From Bordetella genomosp. 4 (GTDB taxonomy: Bacteria; Pseudomonadota; Gammaproteobacteria; Burkholderiales; Burkholderiaceae_B), in the NCBI RefSeq assembly GCF_002261185.1, contig NZ_NEVQ01000013.1:620001-684000 (forward strand): a DNA stretch of 64,000 nt, given 5' to 3'. Shown in pieces: positions 45,988-54,930 of the stretch. Positions within the stretch are counted from its first letter, which is position 1. Every line of letters starts with the position of its first letter. The notes under the pieces are model-generated. The model made no database searches. It was not told where the DNA came from and saw only the letters and a program-made list of their open reading frames with translations. The translations under genes and the position numbers were made by a program.

Positions 45988-47988
45988 TCATTTCTCTCGA
46001 AATATTTTGGCAATCCAATGACGCCAACGGGCACTGTGGTGGGGCATTCGCCGCCAATCAATTAATTCTTGCAACACACGCTCTGGGGTGGCGAATCGAC
46101 GGGTGATCCGGCTGACGTAGGTGGGATACAGGATCAGCGTGCCCGCCACCAATTCGTCCAGTGCCAACGATCGGCCCCGTCTGCGCTTTACGTCGTCGAT
46201 CAATGCCCTATCTTCGGTCAATCCCCATCCTGCGTAGAACGGCTGGCCGTAGGTCACAACCGGTTTGTGGCGCAGCAGCGCCTCGAAACCGGCCAGGGAC
46301 GTCAGGACATGAACCTCATCCACCAGGGGGAATAGCTGTTCCAGTGAAACGTTGCCGATGATTTCGTCGCACCATTGGAGTGCACCGCCCTCGCCTTGGC
46401 CGGAGGAACGCAAACCGGCCATGACATCGGGATGTGGCTTATATAAGACGTAGTCGTCCGGATAGGCCTCTCGTACAGCGCGCAGCAGATCCATGTTGCG
46501 CCGAACGGTGCTGGCGCCATAGCGGATCGAGGCGTCGGTTTCGACCTGGCCCACGACCAGGAGTACACGCTGTGCCTGTGCCGGGCGCGACCATGCGGTT
46601 TGCCCCGACAGGTTGTATTTGGTGATGCCGGACGCGCAGATGGTCTCGCGCAATGCCGCCGCACGAGCCAGTAGGGGCTCGGGAAAGTCGGTTTCAGACA
46701 GAATCCGCTCTAACCTCGAGGCGCGGGTGGCGTCGTAGTAGATGCCTACGTCGTCCTGCACCCAGGATACGGGGCGGATCAGGTCTGCACCCAACCCCAC
46801 GGAACGCAGGAAACCGTCCTCCACGCGGATGACGGGTTTTTCCGGCGGACGGCTGGCGAGAGCCGCATCGAGTTTGCGGCCCCAGCTGGCGACGCTGGTG
46901 TGTTGGCTCGCGCGTTTGGCAAACCAGCTGAAATGGATACGGCTGCCGTCAAAGAAATCTCGGACAAAACCATGTTTCCAGCCGGAAAACCCGACTGCGG
47001 TGATGTGCTCGGGAAAGCGCTGGCGCATGCGGCGCTGCAGAGCAATCCAGGCGAGGACCGTCTCGACCTCGCAGCGGCGGCCCGTTTCGGGGTCGACGTA
47101 ACGGCAATAGTCAATCAAGGCAGCGTGAGTCAGTTGTGCCAGGGAGACTGCCTGGCGCCGCCTCTCGGGCGCAAGCTGCTCGTCATGGGTCAGGCCCCAG
47201 CCTGCGTAGAACGGCATGCCGAATACGCGGACGGGCTTGCCCCATAACAAGGCCTCGAAACCCAATTGGGATGTCACGGTATAGACGGCATGGGCGTCGG
47301 CCAACAGGCCTGCCGGATGCACGTCCTGGTCCATCAGCACGACGCGCGGCATGGCGCGTACCTGCTGGACGTCGAAATAGCCGCGTTTACGGCCGGACAC
47401 GACGTCGGGATGGACTTTCAGGACGATGGTCCGCTCAGGATGCTCGGCCAAGGCGGCCTCCAGCATGCGCGGAAAATCCCCGGGGCTGGCGCCGCCTGCG
47501 GTGACGGAGGCGTCGCCAAAGGTCTGGTCGACAACCAGCACGTACCCTGCGGGTAGCGGCGCATGGGCGTCACGGGTGTGGTTGTATTTGGATACCCTGC
47601 CCTGGCGCCAGGCCGCCATCAATGCCAGGGCACGCTGTTGCTGCACCGGGTCCAGGGGACGTTTGATCAGGGTCTCTAATCGGGTCGGGCTGCCAGCATC
47701 CAGGTAAAGGCCTTGGTCATCCATGACCACGGATAAGGGCGGGTCCGTGAAACCCAGGCCGACTGACCGCAGAAAGCCGTCTTCGATATGCCACACGTTC
47801 AGGCCATGTTTTTCGGCATAGCGCTGCGCGCGTTGTGCGCTGGGACGCTGCCCCCAGGCCAGCACGCTATCGCCGGGCTGCGGCCGCGAGGGTTTTGGAT
47901 AGACCAGGTCGAAATCGTCCAGCAAGGCAGCGAGCGTCGCGTTGCGGCGTACGCCGGCCGAGCAGATGATGAGGCGTGGCTGCGTCAT
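45988..47988 (-). CDS. kpsC: Capsule Kdo-linker transferase KpsC
   Basis: This 666-residue cytoplasmic enzyme has two homologous halves, each a Kdo transferase module: half one has HIEDGFLRSVGLGFTDPPLS and LKVHPDVVSGRKRGYF; half two has VEDGFLRSVGLGADLIRPVS and YKPHPDVMAGLRSSG. KpsC alternates two linkages to build the poly-Kdo linker on the KpsS product. The length fits the family. It starts nine bases after rfbC and is probably the last gene of the rfb operon. Kdo synthesis and activation genes are not in this window. Confidence 0.93.
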   Translation of the reverse strand: MTQPRLIICSAGVRRNATLAALLDDFDLVYPKPSRPQPGDSVLAWGQRPSAQRAQRYAEKHGLNVWHIEDGFLRSVGLGFTDPPLSVVMDDQGLYLDAGSPTRLETLIKRPLDPVQQQRALALMAAWRQGRVSKYNHTRDAHAPLPAGYVLVVDQTFGDASVTAGGASPGDFPRMLEAALAEHPERTIVLKVHPDVVSGRKRGYFDVQQVRAMPRVVLMDQDVHPAGLLADAHAVYTVTSQLGFEALLWGKPVRVFGMPFYAGWGLTHDEQLAPERRRQAVSLAQLTHAALIDYCRYVDPETGRRCEVETVLAWIALQRRMRQRFPEHITAVGFSGWKHGFVRDFFDGSRIHFSWFAKRASQHTSVASWGRKLDAALASRPPEKPVIRVEDGFLRSVGLGADLIRPVSWVQDDVGIYYDATRASRLERILSETDFPEPLLARAAALRETICASGITKYNLSGQTAWSRPAQAQRVLLVVGQVETDASIRYGASTVRRNMDLLRAVREAYPDDYVLYKPHPDVMAGLRSSGQGEGGALQWCDEIIGNVSLEQLFPLVDEVHVLTSLAGFEALLRHKPVVTYGQPFYAGWGLTEDRALIDDVKRRRGRSLALDELVAGTLILYPTYVSRITRRFATPERVLQELIDWRRMPHHSARWRHWIAKIFREK

Positions 47989-47997
47989 CGGCGCGGA

Positions 47998-48549
47998 TCA
48001 GTATTCAAACAGGTCTGCCTGCGCAAAGGTGCCGGCTTGCAGGTCCTTGGCGGACAGGATCAGTTGTGGACTCGCAGGCCAGTCGATTTTGAGCTGGGGG
48101 TCGTTCCAGACGATGGCGCGCTCTGAGCTTTTGTCCCAGTAGTCGGTCGTCTTGTATGACACGTCGGCGGAATCGGACAGGACGAGAAAGCCATGCGCGA
48201 AGCCCTCGGGGATCCATAGCTGGCGGCGGTTTGCCGAGGACAGGATTTCCCCTACCCATTGCCCCAGGGTGGGCGAACCACGCCGCAGGTCGATCGCGAC
48301 GTCGTAGATTTCGCCCGAGAGCACGCGCAACAGCTTGCCCTGTGCATGCGGGTTCAGTTGGTAGTGCAAGCCGCGCAACACGCCGCGCACGGAATGGGAA
48401 TGGTTGTCCTGGACGAACGTGACGGACCGCCCGATGGCGTCCTCGAAGCTCTGTTGGTTGAAGCTTTCAAAGAAAAAGCCGCGCTCATCGTCGAACACGC
48501 GAGGTTCAAAGACGCATACCTCGGGGATCGCGGTGCGAATGACGTTCAT
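47998..48549 (-). CDS. rfbC: dTDP-4-dehydrorhamnose 3,5-epimerase
   Basis: This 183-residue cupin-type epimerase is the third step of dTDP-L-rhamnose synthesis. The signatures [31 protein letters not shown] with the catalytic His, and [15 protein letters not shown] are present. It starts ten bases after rfbA and precedes kpsC by nine bases, so rhamnose supply and linker assembly are coexpressed. Confidence 0.96.
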   Translation of the reverse strand: MNVIRTAIPEVCVFEPRVFDDERGFFFESFNQQSFEDAIGRSVTFVQDNHSHSVRGVLRGLHYQLNPHAQGKLLRVLSGEIYDVAIDLRRGSPTLGQWVGEILSSANRRQLWIPEGFAHGFLVLSDSADVSYKTTDYWDKSSERAIVWNDPQLKIDWPASPQLILSAKDLQAGTFAQADLFEY

Positions 48550-48559
48550 GGGGCTGGGC

Positions 48560-49438
48560 TCAGATTTCGGTCACGATGTTCATCAAGTATTCCCCGTAGC
48601 CATTTTTCCTCAACGGCTCGGCCAGGTGTACCAGTTGTTCCGCGTTGATATAGCCCAGGCGATAGGCGATTTCCTCGGGACACGCGACCTTCAGGCCTTG
48701 GCGGGCCTCGATGGTGGCGATGAACTGGCTGGCCTCTAGCATGGACTGATGCGTGCCGGTGTCCAGCCATGCATAGCCGCGTCCCATGGTGACGACGTCG
48801 AGCTTGTCTTGCTGCAGGTAGGCGCGATTCAGGTCGGTGATTTCGAGTTCGCCGCGTATGGAGGGCTTGATGGTTTTGGCGATCTCGGGCGCCTGATGGT
48901 CATAGAAGTACAACCCGGTGACGGCGTAGTGCGAACGCGGCCGCAGGGGTTTTTCTTCCAGGCTCTGGGCCTTGCCGTGTTTGTCGAACTCGACGACGCC
49001 GTAGCGCTGCGGGTCATGGACGTGATAGGCAAAGATGGTGGCCCCGCTTTCCTGGGCTGCGGCATCGTGCAGCAGCTTGGAAAAGTCGTGGCCGTAAAAG
49101 ATGTTGTCGCCCAGCACCAGTGCAGAGGGCGCGCCATCCAGAAAGGTGTCGCCGATGAGAAAGGCCTGGGCCAGTCCCTCGGGATTGGGCTGAATGGCGT
49201 ACTGCAGGTTCAGGCCCCATTGGCTGCCGTCACCCAGCAGCTGTTCAAACCGCGGCATGTCCTGCGGGGTGGAAATCACCAGGATGTCCTGAATACCCGC
49301 CAGCATCAGCACGCTGAGCGGATAGTAGATCATCGGTTTGTCGTAGACGGGCAATAGTTGTTTTGAGACGGCCAATGTGGCCGGGTACAAACGTGTACCC
49401 GAGCCTCCCGCCAGAATAATGCCCTTGCGCCTCTTCAT
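48560..49438 (-). CDS. rfbA: Glucose-1-phosphate thymidylyltransferase
   Basis: This 292-residue enzyme starts dTDP-rhamnose synthesis by forming dTDP-glucose. It has [20 protein letters not shown] near residues 11-30, [12 protein letters not shown], and [19 protein letters not shown]. The length is the family norm. It lies in rfbB-rfbD-rfbA-rfbC order, 21 bases after rfbD. Confidence 0.96.
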   Translation of the reverse strand: MKRRKGIILAGGSGTRLYPATLAVSKQLLPVYDKPMIYYPLSVLMLAGIQDILVISTPQDMPRFEQLLGDGSQWGLNLQYAIQPNPEGLAQAFLIGDTFLDGAPSALVLGDNIFYGHDFSKLLHDAAAQESGATIFAYHVHDPQRYGVVEFDKHGKAQSLEEKPLRPRSHYAVTGLYFYDHQAPEIAKTIKPSIRGELEITDLNRAYLQQDKLDVVTMGRGYAWLDTGTHQSMLEASQFIATIEARQGLKVACPEEIAYRLGYINAEQLVHLAEPLRKNGYGEYLMNIVTEI

Positions 49439-49459
49439 TGAGTGTGATCCTTGCGTATC

Positions 49460-50365
49460 TTATCGGCGCGCTAATTGCGCAATCGTTTGTTGAACGCCGT
49501 CTTCCCAGTTCGGCAGAGATACATCAAACGTTTGACGTAGTTTAGAGGTATCCAGACAACAATTGGCAGGTCTGGGTGCAGGGGACGTGTAGGACGAGGC
49601 TGGAATCGGCTGAATGGTATCGGGCGACGCCTGCAGCGCCATGCCGGCCTCTCGTGCCAATCGCACCAACAGGCGGGCATATTCGTACCACGAGGTATGC
49701 CCCGCCGCCGTCAGGTGATAGCAACCGTAGGGAAATTCGCCAGCGGTGTTCGTCTTTATGCTCTGCTGATAGCGGGCGATGAGCTGCGCCGTGATGTCGG
49801 CAATCAGCGCTGCGCTGGTGGGTGCGCCAACCTGGTCGGCAACGATGTTCAACTGTTCCTGGTTCTGGGCAATGCGCAGAATGGTCTTGATGAAATTGCC
49901 GCCATGTTCGCTGTGTACCCAGCTGGTACGCAGGATCAGGTGTTGCGGCAGATGCCGGACGATGCCCTGCTCGCCCGCGAGTTTGCTGCGGCCGTAGCTG
50001 GACTGCGGGGCAACCTCGTCGGATTCGACATAGGCCGCGGGTTTGTGCCCGTTAAAGACGTAGTCGGTCGAGTAGTGCACGAGCAGCGCGCCCGACGCGC
50101 TGGCTGCTTTGGCCAATAGTTCTGGGCCGGTGCCGTTGATCTGCATGGCGAGCTCGGGCTCGGCCTCGGCGCGATCGACGGCGGTGTAGGCGGCGGCGTT
50201 GACGATGATGTCGGGCCGGTGCGCCTCGAGCGTGGCCTGGATGGTGGCCGGCTTGGCCAGATCGCAGTCCTGGCGATCTACCGCGACGAGTTCGCCCAGC
50301 GGGGCCAGGCTGCCTTGCAGGGCATGACCAACCTGGCCGTTTTTACCAATGATCAGAATCTTCAA
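49460..50365 (-). CDS. rfbD: dTDP-4-dehydrorhamnose reductase
   Basis: This 301-residue NADPH-dependent SDR-type enzyme gives dTDP-L-rhamnose. It has [10 protein letters not shown] near the N-terminus, [11 protein letters not shown], and the YGRSKLAGE catalytic pair. The frame continues upstream to 50404, but TTG at 50365 is chosen: GGGAG lies seven bases before it, it overlaps the rfbB stop as TTGA, and the protein then begins KILIIGKNG as in relatives. Confidence 0.95.
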   Translation of the reverse strand: MKILIIGKNGQVGHALQGSLAPLGELVAVDRQDCDLAKPATIQATLEAHRPDIIVNAAAYTAVDRAEAEPELAMQINGTGPELLAKAASASGALLVHYSTDYVFNGHKPAAYVESDEVAPQSSYGRSKLAGEQGIVRHLPQHLILRTSWVHSEHGGNFIKTILRIAQNQEQLNIVADQVGAPTSAALIADITAQLIARYQQSIKTNTAGEFPYGCYHLTAAGHTSWYEYARLLVRLAREAGMALQASPDTIQPIPASSYTSPAPRPANCCLDTSKLRQTFDVSLPNWEDGVQQTIAQLARR

Positions 50366-51438
50366 ACGTTTGCTCCCGCCGGGCCGTAGTGCTGCGCAAT
50401 CCATTCACGGTAGGCGCCGCTGACGACCCCCTCTACCCAGTCGGGGTGATCCAGATACCACGTGACGGTCTGGCGCAAGCCGGATGCAAAGGTCTCGGAC
50501 GGAGTCCATCCGAGTTCCTGTGCGATTTTGTTGGCGTCGATGGCGTAGCGCCGATCGTGCCCCGGCCGGTCGGTGACGTGGGTGATTTGCCGTGCGTAGG
50601 ATCGGCCGTCTGCGCGCGGTCGCAATTCGTCTAGCAAGGTACAGATAGTGTGAACGACATCGAGGTTGGCACGCTCGCTGGCGCCGCCAATGTTATAGGT
50701 CTGGCCGGGTCTGCCCGCCTGCAGGACGCGCCGCAAGGCGCTGCAATGGTCTTTGACGTACAGCCAATCGCGCACCTGCTGGCCATCGCCATAGATGGGC
50801 AGGGGTTTGCCGTCCAGAGCGTTCAGGATGACGAGCGGGATCAGTTTTTCCGGAAACTGGTAGGGACCGTAATTGTTCGAGCAATTTGTGGTCACCACCG
50901 GCAGCCCGTAGGTGTGGTGCCAGGCGCGGATCAGGTGATCGGACGCGGCCTTTGAGGCGGAATACGGGCTGTTGGGCTGATATGCATGCGTCTCGGTGAA
51001 CGGCGCATCGGACGGGGCCAGCGAGCCATAGACCTCGTCGGTGGAGACGTGCAGCAAACGGAATTCGTCTTGCTGCGCGCTCGGCAGCGATCCGTGATAG
51101 GCGCGCACGGCTTCTAGCAGGGTGAATACGCCAATGATGTTGGTCTGGATGAACGGCGCAGGGCCATCGATGGAACGGTCCACATGGGACTCGGCAGCAA
51201 AGTTGATGACCGCGCGCGGGGTGTGCTGAGCCAGCAGTCGGTCGACGCAGGTGCGGTCCGCGATATCGCCTCGCACAAAGAGATGGCGCGCATCGCCTTG
51301 CAGCGATGCGAGGGTGTCGCAGTTACCTGCGTAGGTCAGCTTGTCCAGGTTGATAACAGGCTCATCAGATTGCGCCAGCCAATCTAGAACAAAGTTACCG
51401 CCAATAAAGCCTGCACCGCCCGTAACAAGTATTGTCAT
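50362..51438 (-). CDS. rfbB: dTDP-glucose 4,6-dehydratase
   Basis: This 358-residue extended SDR has [16 protein letters not shown] at the N-terminus, [10 protein letters not shown], the catalytic [14 protein letters not shown], and [14 protein letters not shown]. It is the first gene of the leftward rfbBDAC-kpsC operon, with a divergent promoter region to the glycosyltransferase gene at 51525. Confidence 0.97.
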   Translation of the reverse strand: MTILVTGGAGFIGGNFVLDWLAQSDEPVINLDKLTYAGNCDTLASLQGDARHLFVRGDIADRTCVDRLLAQHTPRAVINFAAESHVDRSIDGPAPFIQTNIIGVFTLLEAVRAYHGSLPSAQQDEFRLLHVSTDEVYGSLAPSDAPFTETHAYQPNSPYSASKAASDHLIRAWHHTYGLPVVTTNCSNNYGPYQFPEKLIPLVILNALDGKPLPIYGDGQQVRDWLYVKDHCSALRRVLQAGRPGQTYNIGGASERANLDVVHTICTLLDELRPRADGRSYARQITHVTDRPGHDRRYAIDANKIAQELGWTPSETFASGLRQTVTWYLDHPDWVEGVVSGAYREWIAQHYGPAGANV

Positions 51439-51488
51439 TTCTCAAATGTTTCTTAAAACCCGGCCGAGGCAAAGGCGTTTTGCATGCG

Positions 51489-51505
51489 TGTAATGTACTA
51501 TTACA
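51489..51505. promoter_or_regulatory. Palindrome between rfbB and a divergent glycosyltransferase gene
   Basis: TGTAAT-GTACT-ATTACA lies in the 86-base divergent gap, followed by a possible -10 box TATAAA at 51516-51521 for the rightward gene. It could be an operator for either gene. Confidence 0.35.
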
Positions 51506-51524
51506 AGCTCGCTAGTATAAACCT

Positions 51525-52628
51525 TTGCCGCTGTTCACTAGAACGTTGCCATTATCCAGAATACTTTCTCGCTTGAGGCGTTTGCGCGGCGGCCAAACGC
51601 ATTGGCCGCAGAATACGCTACGCCAATGGCTGGTATTGCAACAAAGTGACAACCCCTCTACTGATTATTACATTCGCCCACGTTTGCAAGAATCCGGGCT
51701 GCCGGTCTCGTATAAAAACATAGACAAAGACTTGCCGCATTTCGGCGATCTGGCGCCTGGAACGGGGGTCGTGATCGTCCGGTATTTAAATTCGCGATGG
51801 GTGTCGGCGCTGCGCACGCACCGCAGCCAGCTTAGCCAAGTGGCCTATTTTATGGACGATGATTTACTTCGTCCGAAACATTGGGTGGGTTTGCCGCGAG
51901 CTTATGTTAAAAAACTGAATAAGTATTGCGCGGCATTTATTCCGGATATCCTGGCGCTGTCGTCGGAATATTGGTTTTCTACTGAGGAACTGCGTCAGCG
52001 ATATTCATTTAAAACGGCGCAGGTGATTTCCCCTCGCCCGCTGATAGGCGATGCATATGGCCCGAGCATGCTGCGTCCGCTGCGCGAACGCGACCCTATT
52101 CAAATGTTTTATCACGGCTCGGCGACACATCATGCCGAGATGGAATGGCTGTTCCCGATTATTGAGGCGCTGCTGAAAAAATGCCCGGACCTGCATTTCG
52201 AGTTAATCGGCAATCACACGATCAATCAGAAATTCCGCCATTTACCTCGTACCCGGATTTTGCATCCGCTGTCCTGGCATAACTACATCAGCCATTGCCA
52301 TACTTTGCATGGCCATATTGGGCTGGCGCCGATCCTGCCCTCGCCTTTCAATGGGGGACGTTCGCATAGCAAGATCTACGACATTGCGCGCTGCGGCGCG
52401 GTGGGAATCTACTCGACGCCGAGTCCCTATGTGGATGCGATCGCTCACGGGGAAGACGGGTTGTTGTTAAAAAATGACCCGGACTTGTGGGTGGAGACGA
52501 TTCACGAGCTCGTGAACGACCGCGCCAGGCTCAATGCGATGCGCGCCACGGCCATCGAGAAACACGCGGCGCCCGTGGTGCAATCCGCTGCGGTATTGGA
52601 TCAGGCCCTGCATACTGCGCAGGCTTGA
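51525..52628 (+). CDS. Glycosyltransferase, GT-B fold (GT4-like)
   Basis: This protein of up to 367 residues has features of a GT4 C-terminal donor domain: QMFYHGSATHHAEMEWLFPI, LHFELIGNH, then GLAPILPSPFNGGRSHSKIYDIA, with AHGEDGLLLKNDP at the end. The N-terminal half is less typical. The start is uncertain: TTG at 51525 lies only four bases after a likely -10 box, so a TTG at 51546 or later may be used. It is transcribed away from the rfb operon and could act in capsule or LPS synthesis. Confidence 0.75.
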   Translation: MPLFTRTLPLSRILSRLRRLRGGQTHWPQNTLRQWLVLQQSDNPSTDYYIRPRLQESGLPVSYKNIDKDLPHFGDLAPGTGVVIVRYLNSRWVSALRTHRSQLSQVAYFMDDDLLRPKHWVGLPRAYVKKLNKYCAAFIPDILALSSEYWFSTEELRQRYSFKTAQVISPRPLIGDAYGPSMLRPLRERDPIQMFYHGSATHHAEMEWLFPIIEALLKKCPDLHFELIGNHTINQKFRHLPRTRILHPLSWHNYISHCHTLHGHIGLAPILPSPFNGGRSHSKIYDIARCGAVGIYSTPSPYVDAIAHGEDGLLLKNDPDLWVETIHELVNDRARLNAMRATAIEKHAAPVVQSAAVLDQALHTAQA

Positions 52629-52839
52629 TGCGGGTTATCCCCACATATCAACTAATTGTCAGGATTCTTTCAGCAAGGTTTAATCCAGTAGCGGTAAGTC
52701 GTAGTACGACCCGGTTCTCAATCTGATCGGTCGGTGGCTGCGCCGTCCAGTCTCATGCATTGCGCTTTGTTCTTGCTGCACCTTTAAAGCTGTTTCATAA
52801 CACGCTGGTTCATGCAGTTCACTCAGGAGACAACAAGCC

Positions 52840-53964
52840 ATGCTAAACAACGCGTCATCTCGCCGCCGTTTCATTGCCGGCGCCACCACTATCGCAGGGT
52901 CCGCGGCGCTAGGGTTTCCGGCTGTCACTCGTGCCCAGGGTTCACCGATTTCGCTGCGATTTCAGAGCACGTGGCCGGCCAACGATATTTTTCACGAGTT
53001 TGCACAGGACTACGCCCGCAAGGTCAATGATATGGCCGAGGGTCAGCTAAAGATCGAGGTGCTGCCCGCCGGTGCGGTGGTCAAGGCCTTTGACCTGCTG
53101 GATGCGGTGTCCGCCGGCACGCTGGATGGCGGCCATGGCGTGGTGGCCTATTGGTATGGCAAGAATACGGCGGTGGCGCTGTGGGGCTCGGGTCCTTCGT
53201 TTGGCATGGACGCCAATATGCTGCTGGCGTGGCACGAATATGGCGGCGGCAAAGAGCTGCTGGTGGAAATCCAGAAGGCGATGGGCGTCAATGTCGTGTC
53301 GCTGATGTACGGGCCGATGCCGACACAACCGTTTGGCTGGTTCAAGAAACCGATTACGAAATACGAGGACGTCAAAGGGCTGAAGTTCCGCACGGTGGGT
53401 CTCGCGATCGATATGTATAGCGCGATGGGCGCGGCGGTGAACGCCCTGCCCGGCGGCGAAATTGTGCCGGCGTTGGATCGCGGCCTGTTGGATGGGGCGG
53501 AATTCAACAACGCGTCGTCCGATCTGGCCCTGGGCTTTCAGGATGTCTCAAAGATCTGCATGCTGCAAAGCTTTCACCAAAGCGCCGAGCAGTTCGAGAT
53601 CCTGTTCAACAAGAATAAATACGAATCGCTGCCCAAGCATCTGAAGCATATCCTCGCCTATGCCGCGCAGGCGGCGAGTGCCGATATGTCGTGGAAAGCG
53701 GCCAACCGCTATTCGGCCGACTATATCAAGCTGCAGAAAGAGCACAACGTCAAGTTCTACAAAACGCCCGATACGATTCTGCAAGAGCAGTTGAAAATCT
53801 GGGACACCATGATCGAAAAACGCTCGGCGGAAAACCCCTTGTTCAAAAAGGTGCTGGAATCACAGCGCGAGTTTGCACAACGGGCAGGACGCTGGCAGAA
53901 CGACGTCTCGGTGAATTTCCGGATGGCATTCAACCATTATTTTGCGCGTAAACCTGCGGCTTGA
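52840..53964 (+). CDS. TRAP transporter substrate-binding protein (TakP-like) with Tat signal
   Basis: This 374-residue periplasmic receptor has a twin-arginine signal, SRRRFIAG at 7-14 then a hydrophobic stretch and an AQG cleavage region. The mature part contains LPAGAVVKAFDLLDAVSAGT, LKFRTVGLAIDMYSAMGAAV with the ligand-binding Arg, and WGSGPSFGMDA, resembling the 2-oxoacid receptor TakP. CAGGAG precedes the ATG. The likely permease genes follow after a 270-base gap. Oxoacids are only a likely ligand class. A palindrome GTCGTA-G-TACGAC at 52698-52710 lies upstream. Confidence 0.9.
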   Translation: MLNNASSRRRFIAGATTIAGSAALGFPAVTRAQGSPISLRFQSTWPANDIFHEFAQDYARKVNDMAEGQLKIEVLPAGAVVKAFDLLDAVSAGTLDGGHGVVAYWYGKNTAVALWGSGPSFGMDANMLLAWHEYGGGKELLVEIQKAMGVNVVSLMYGPMPTQPFGWFKKPITKYEDVKGLKFRTVGLAIDMYSAMGAAVNALPGGEIVPALDRGLLDGAEFNNASSDLALGFQDVSKICMLQSFHQSAEQFEILFNKNKYESLPKHLKHILAYAAQAASADMSWKAANRYSADYIKLQKEHNVKFYKTPDTILQEQLKIWDTMIEKRSAENPLFKKVLESQREFAQRAGRWQNDVSVNFRMAFNHYFARKPAA

Positions 53965-54234
53965 AGGGCCATTGGTTGATGTTGCGCCACGGCCTCGTAC
54001 CCGTTTGCTGTGCTGGGCATTAGCCCGATGCTGTGAGCGGGTGCGAAGCCGTGCCTGTGTGGTTGGCGTCGAGTCGATATAGGGACTTCAGGATATTCGA
54101 TGCAGGTGCCTCGATGGCGTTTCGACGAGAATGCCTCGATGCCGTTGCCGCAATGCAGTGTCTTCCTATGCCGCCGTCATGCCCAACCGCGCCGTTGTGA
54201 CCGCCCTATTTTCTCCTGATCTGGATCAAGCCCT

Positions 54235-54930
54235 ATGCTAAAGCTGATACGCATGGTGGACCGCTTGTCTACTTTCGTCGGGCAGGCCTTTGCCTGGCTG
54301 ATCGTCGTGCTGACGGTGCATATATGTTGGGAAGTATCCGCCCGGTACATATTCAACACTCCGAGTGCCTGGGCCTTTGATTTGCAGCTCATGTATTACG
54401 GCGTGCTGTTCATGATGGCGGGCGCGTATACGCTGGCGAAAAGCGGTCACGTCCGTGGCGATATTCTGTACGGCTTTTTGCCCCCGCGCGTGCAGGCGGG
54501 GCTGGACGTGATTTTGTATATCGCGTTCTTTATTCCGGGTGTGGTCGCGTTGGTCTGGGCGGGATGGTATTACGCAGGAGAGTCGATTGCGATTCGTGAG
54601 CACTCGTCGTTGATGGCGAATGGTCCACCGATTTATCCCTTTAAGGCGTTTATCCCTGTTGCAGGCGCAGTACTGTTGTTGCAAGGCTTCGCGGAAATCG
54701 GACGTTGTCTGCTCTGTCTGCGCGATGGTGCCTGGCCCTCACGCGAAGAGGACGTAGAGGAAGTCGACGTCGACAAGCTCAAGAAAATGGTGCACGTCAA
54801 AGACGAAGACATCGCGAAGCTGGATCGCTATGTCACTGATGAACAACACGGTGAACGGGATCGCGCAGTGACAAACGAAGCGCGCAGCAAATCAGGCCGC
54901 TCCGAGAATGACCAGGAGCGCAACAAATGA
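54235..54930 (+). CDS. TRAP transporter small permease DctQ with long charged tail
   Basis: This 231-residue small permease has four membrane segments within residues 10-160 (LIVVLTVHICWEVSARYIFN, LMYYGVLFMMAGAYTLAKSG, and others). The remaining 60-70 residues are highly charged (REEDVEEVDVDKLKKMVHVK then many Arg/Glu/Asn) and absent from most DctQ proteins. The start is ATG at 54235. Its stop overlaps the dctM start in an ATGA. The tail should face the cytoplasm. Confidence 0.88.
   Translation: MLKLIRMVDRLSTFVGQAFAWLIVVLTVHICWEVSARYIFNTPSAWAFDLQLMYYGVLFMMAGAYTLAKSGHVRGDILYGFLPPRVQAGLDVILYIAFFIPGVVALVWAGWYYAGESIAIREHSSLMANGPPIYPFKAFIPVAGAVLLLQGFAEIGRCLLCLRDGAWPSREEDVEEVDVDKLKKMVHVKDEDIAKLDRYVTDEQHGERDRAVTNEARSKSGRSENDQERNK

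Noticed and set aside
48749-49357. Plus-strand open frame (202 codons) opposite rfbA
   Set aside because: It is a GC-driven shadow of an intact, motif-complete rfbA.
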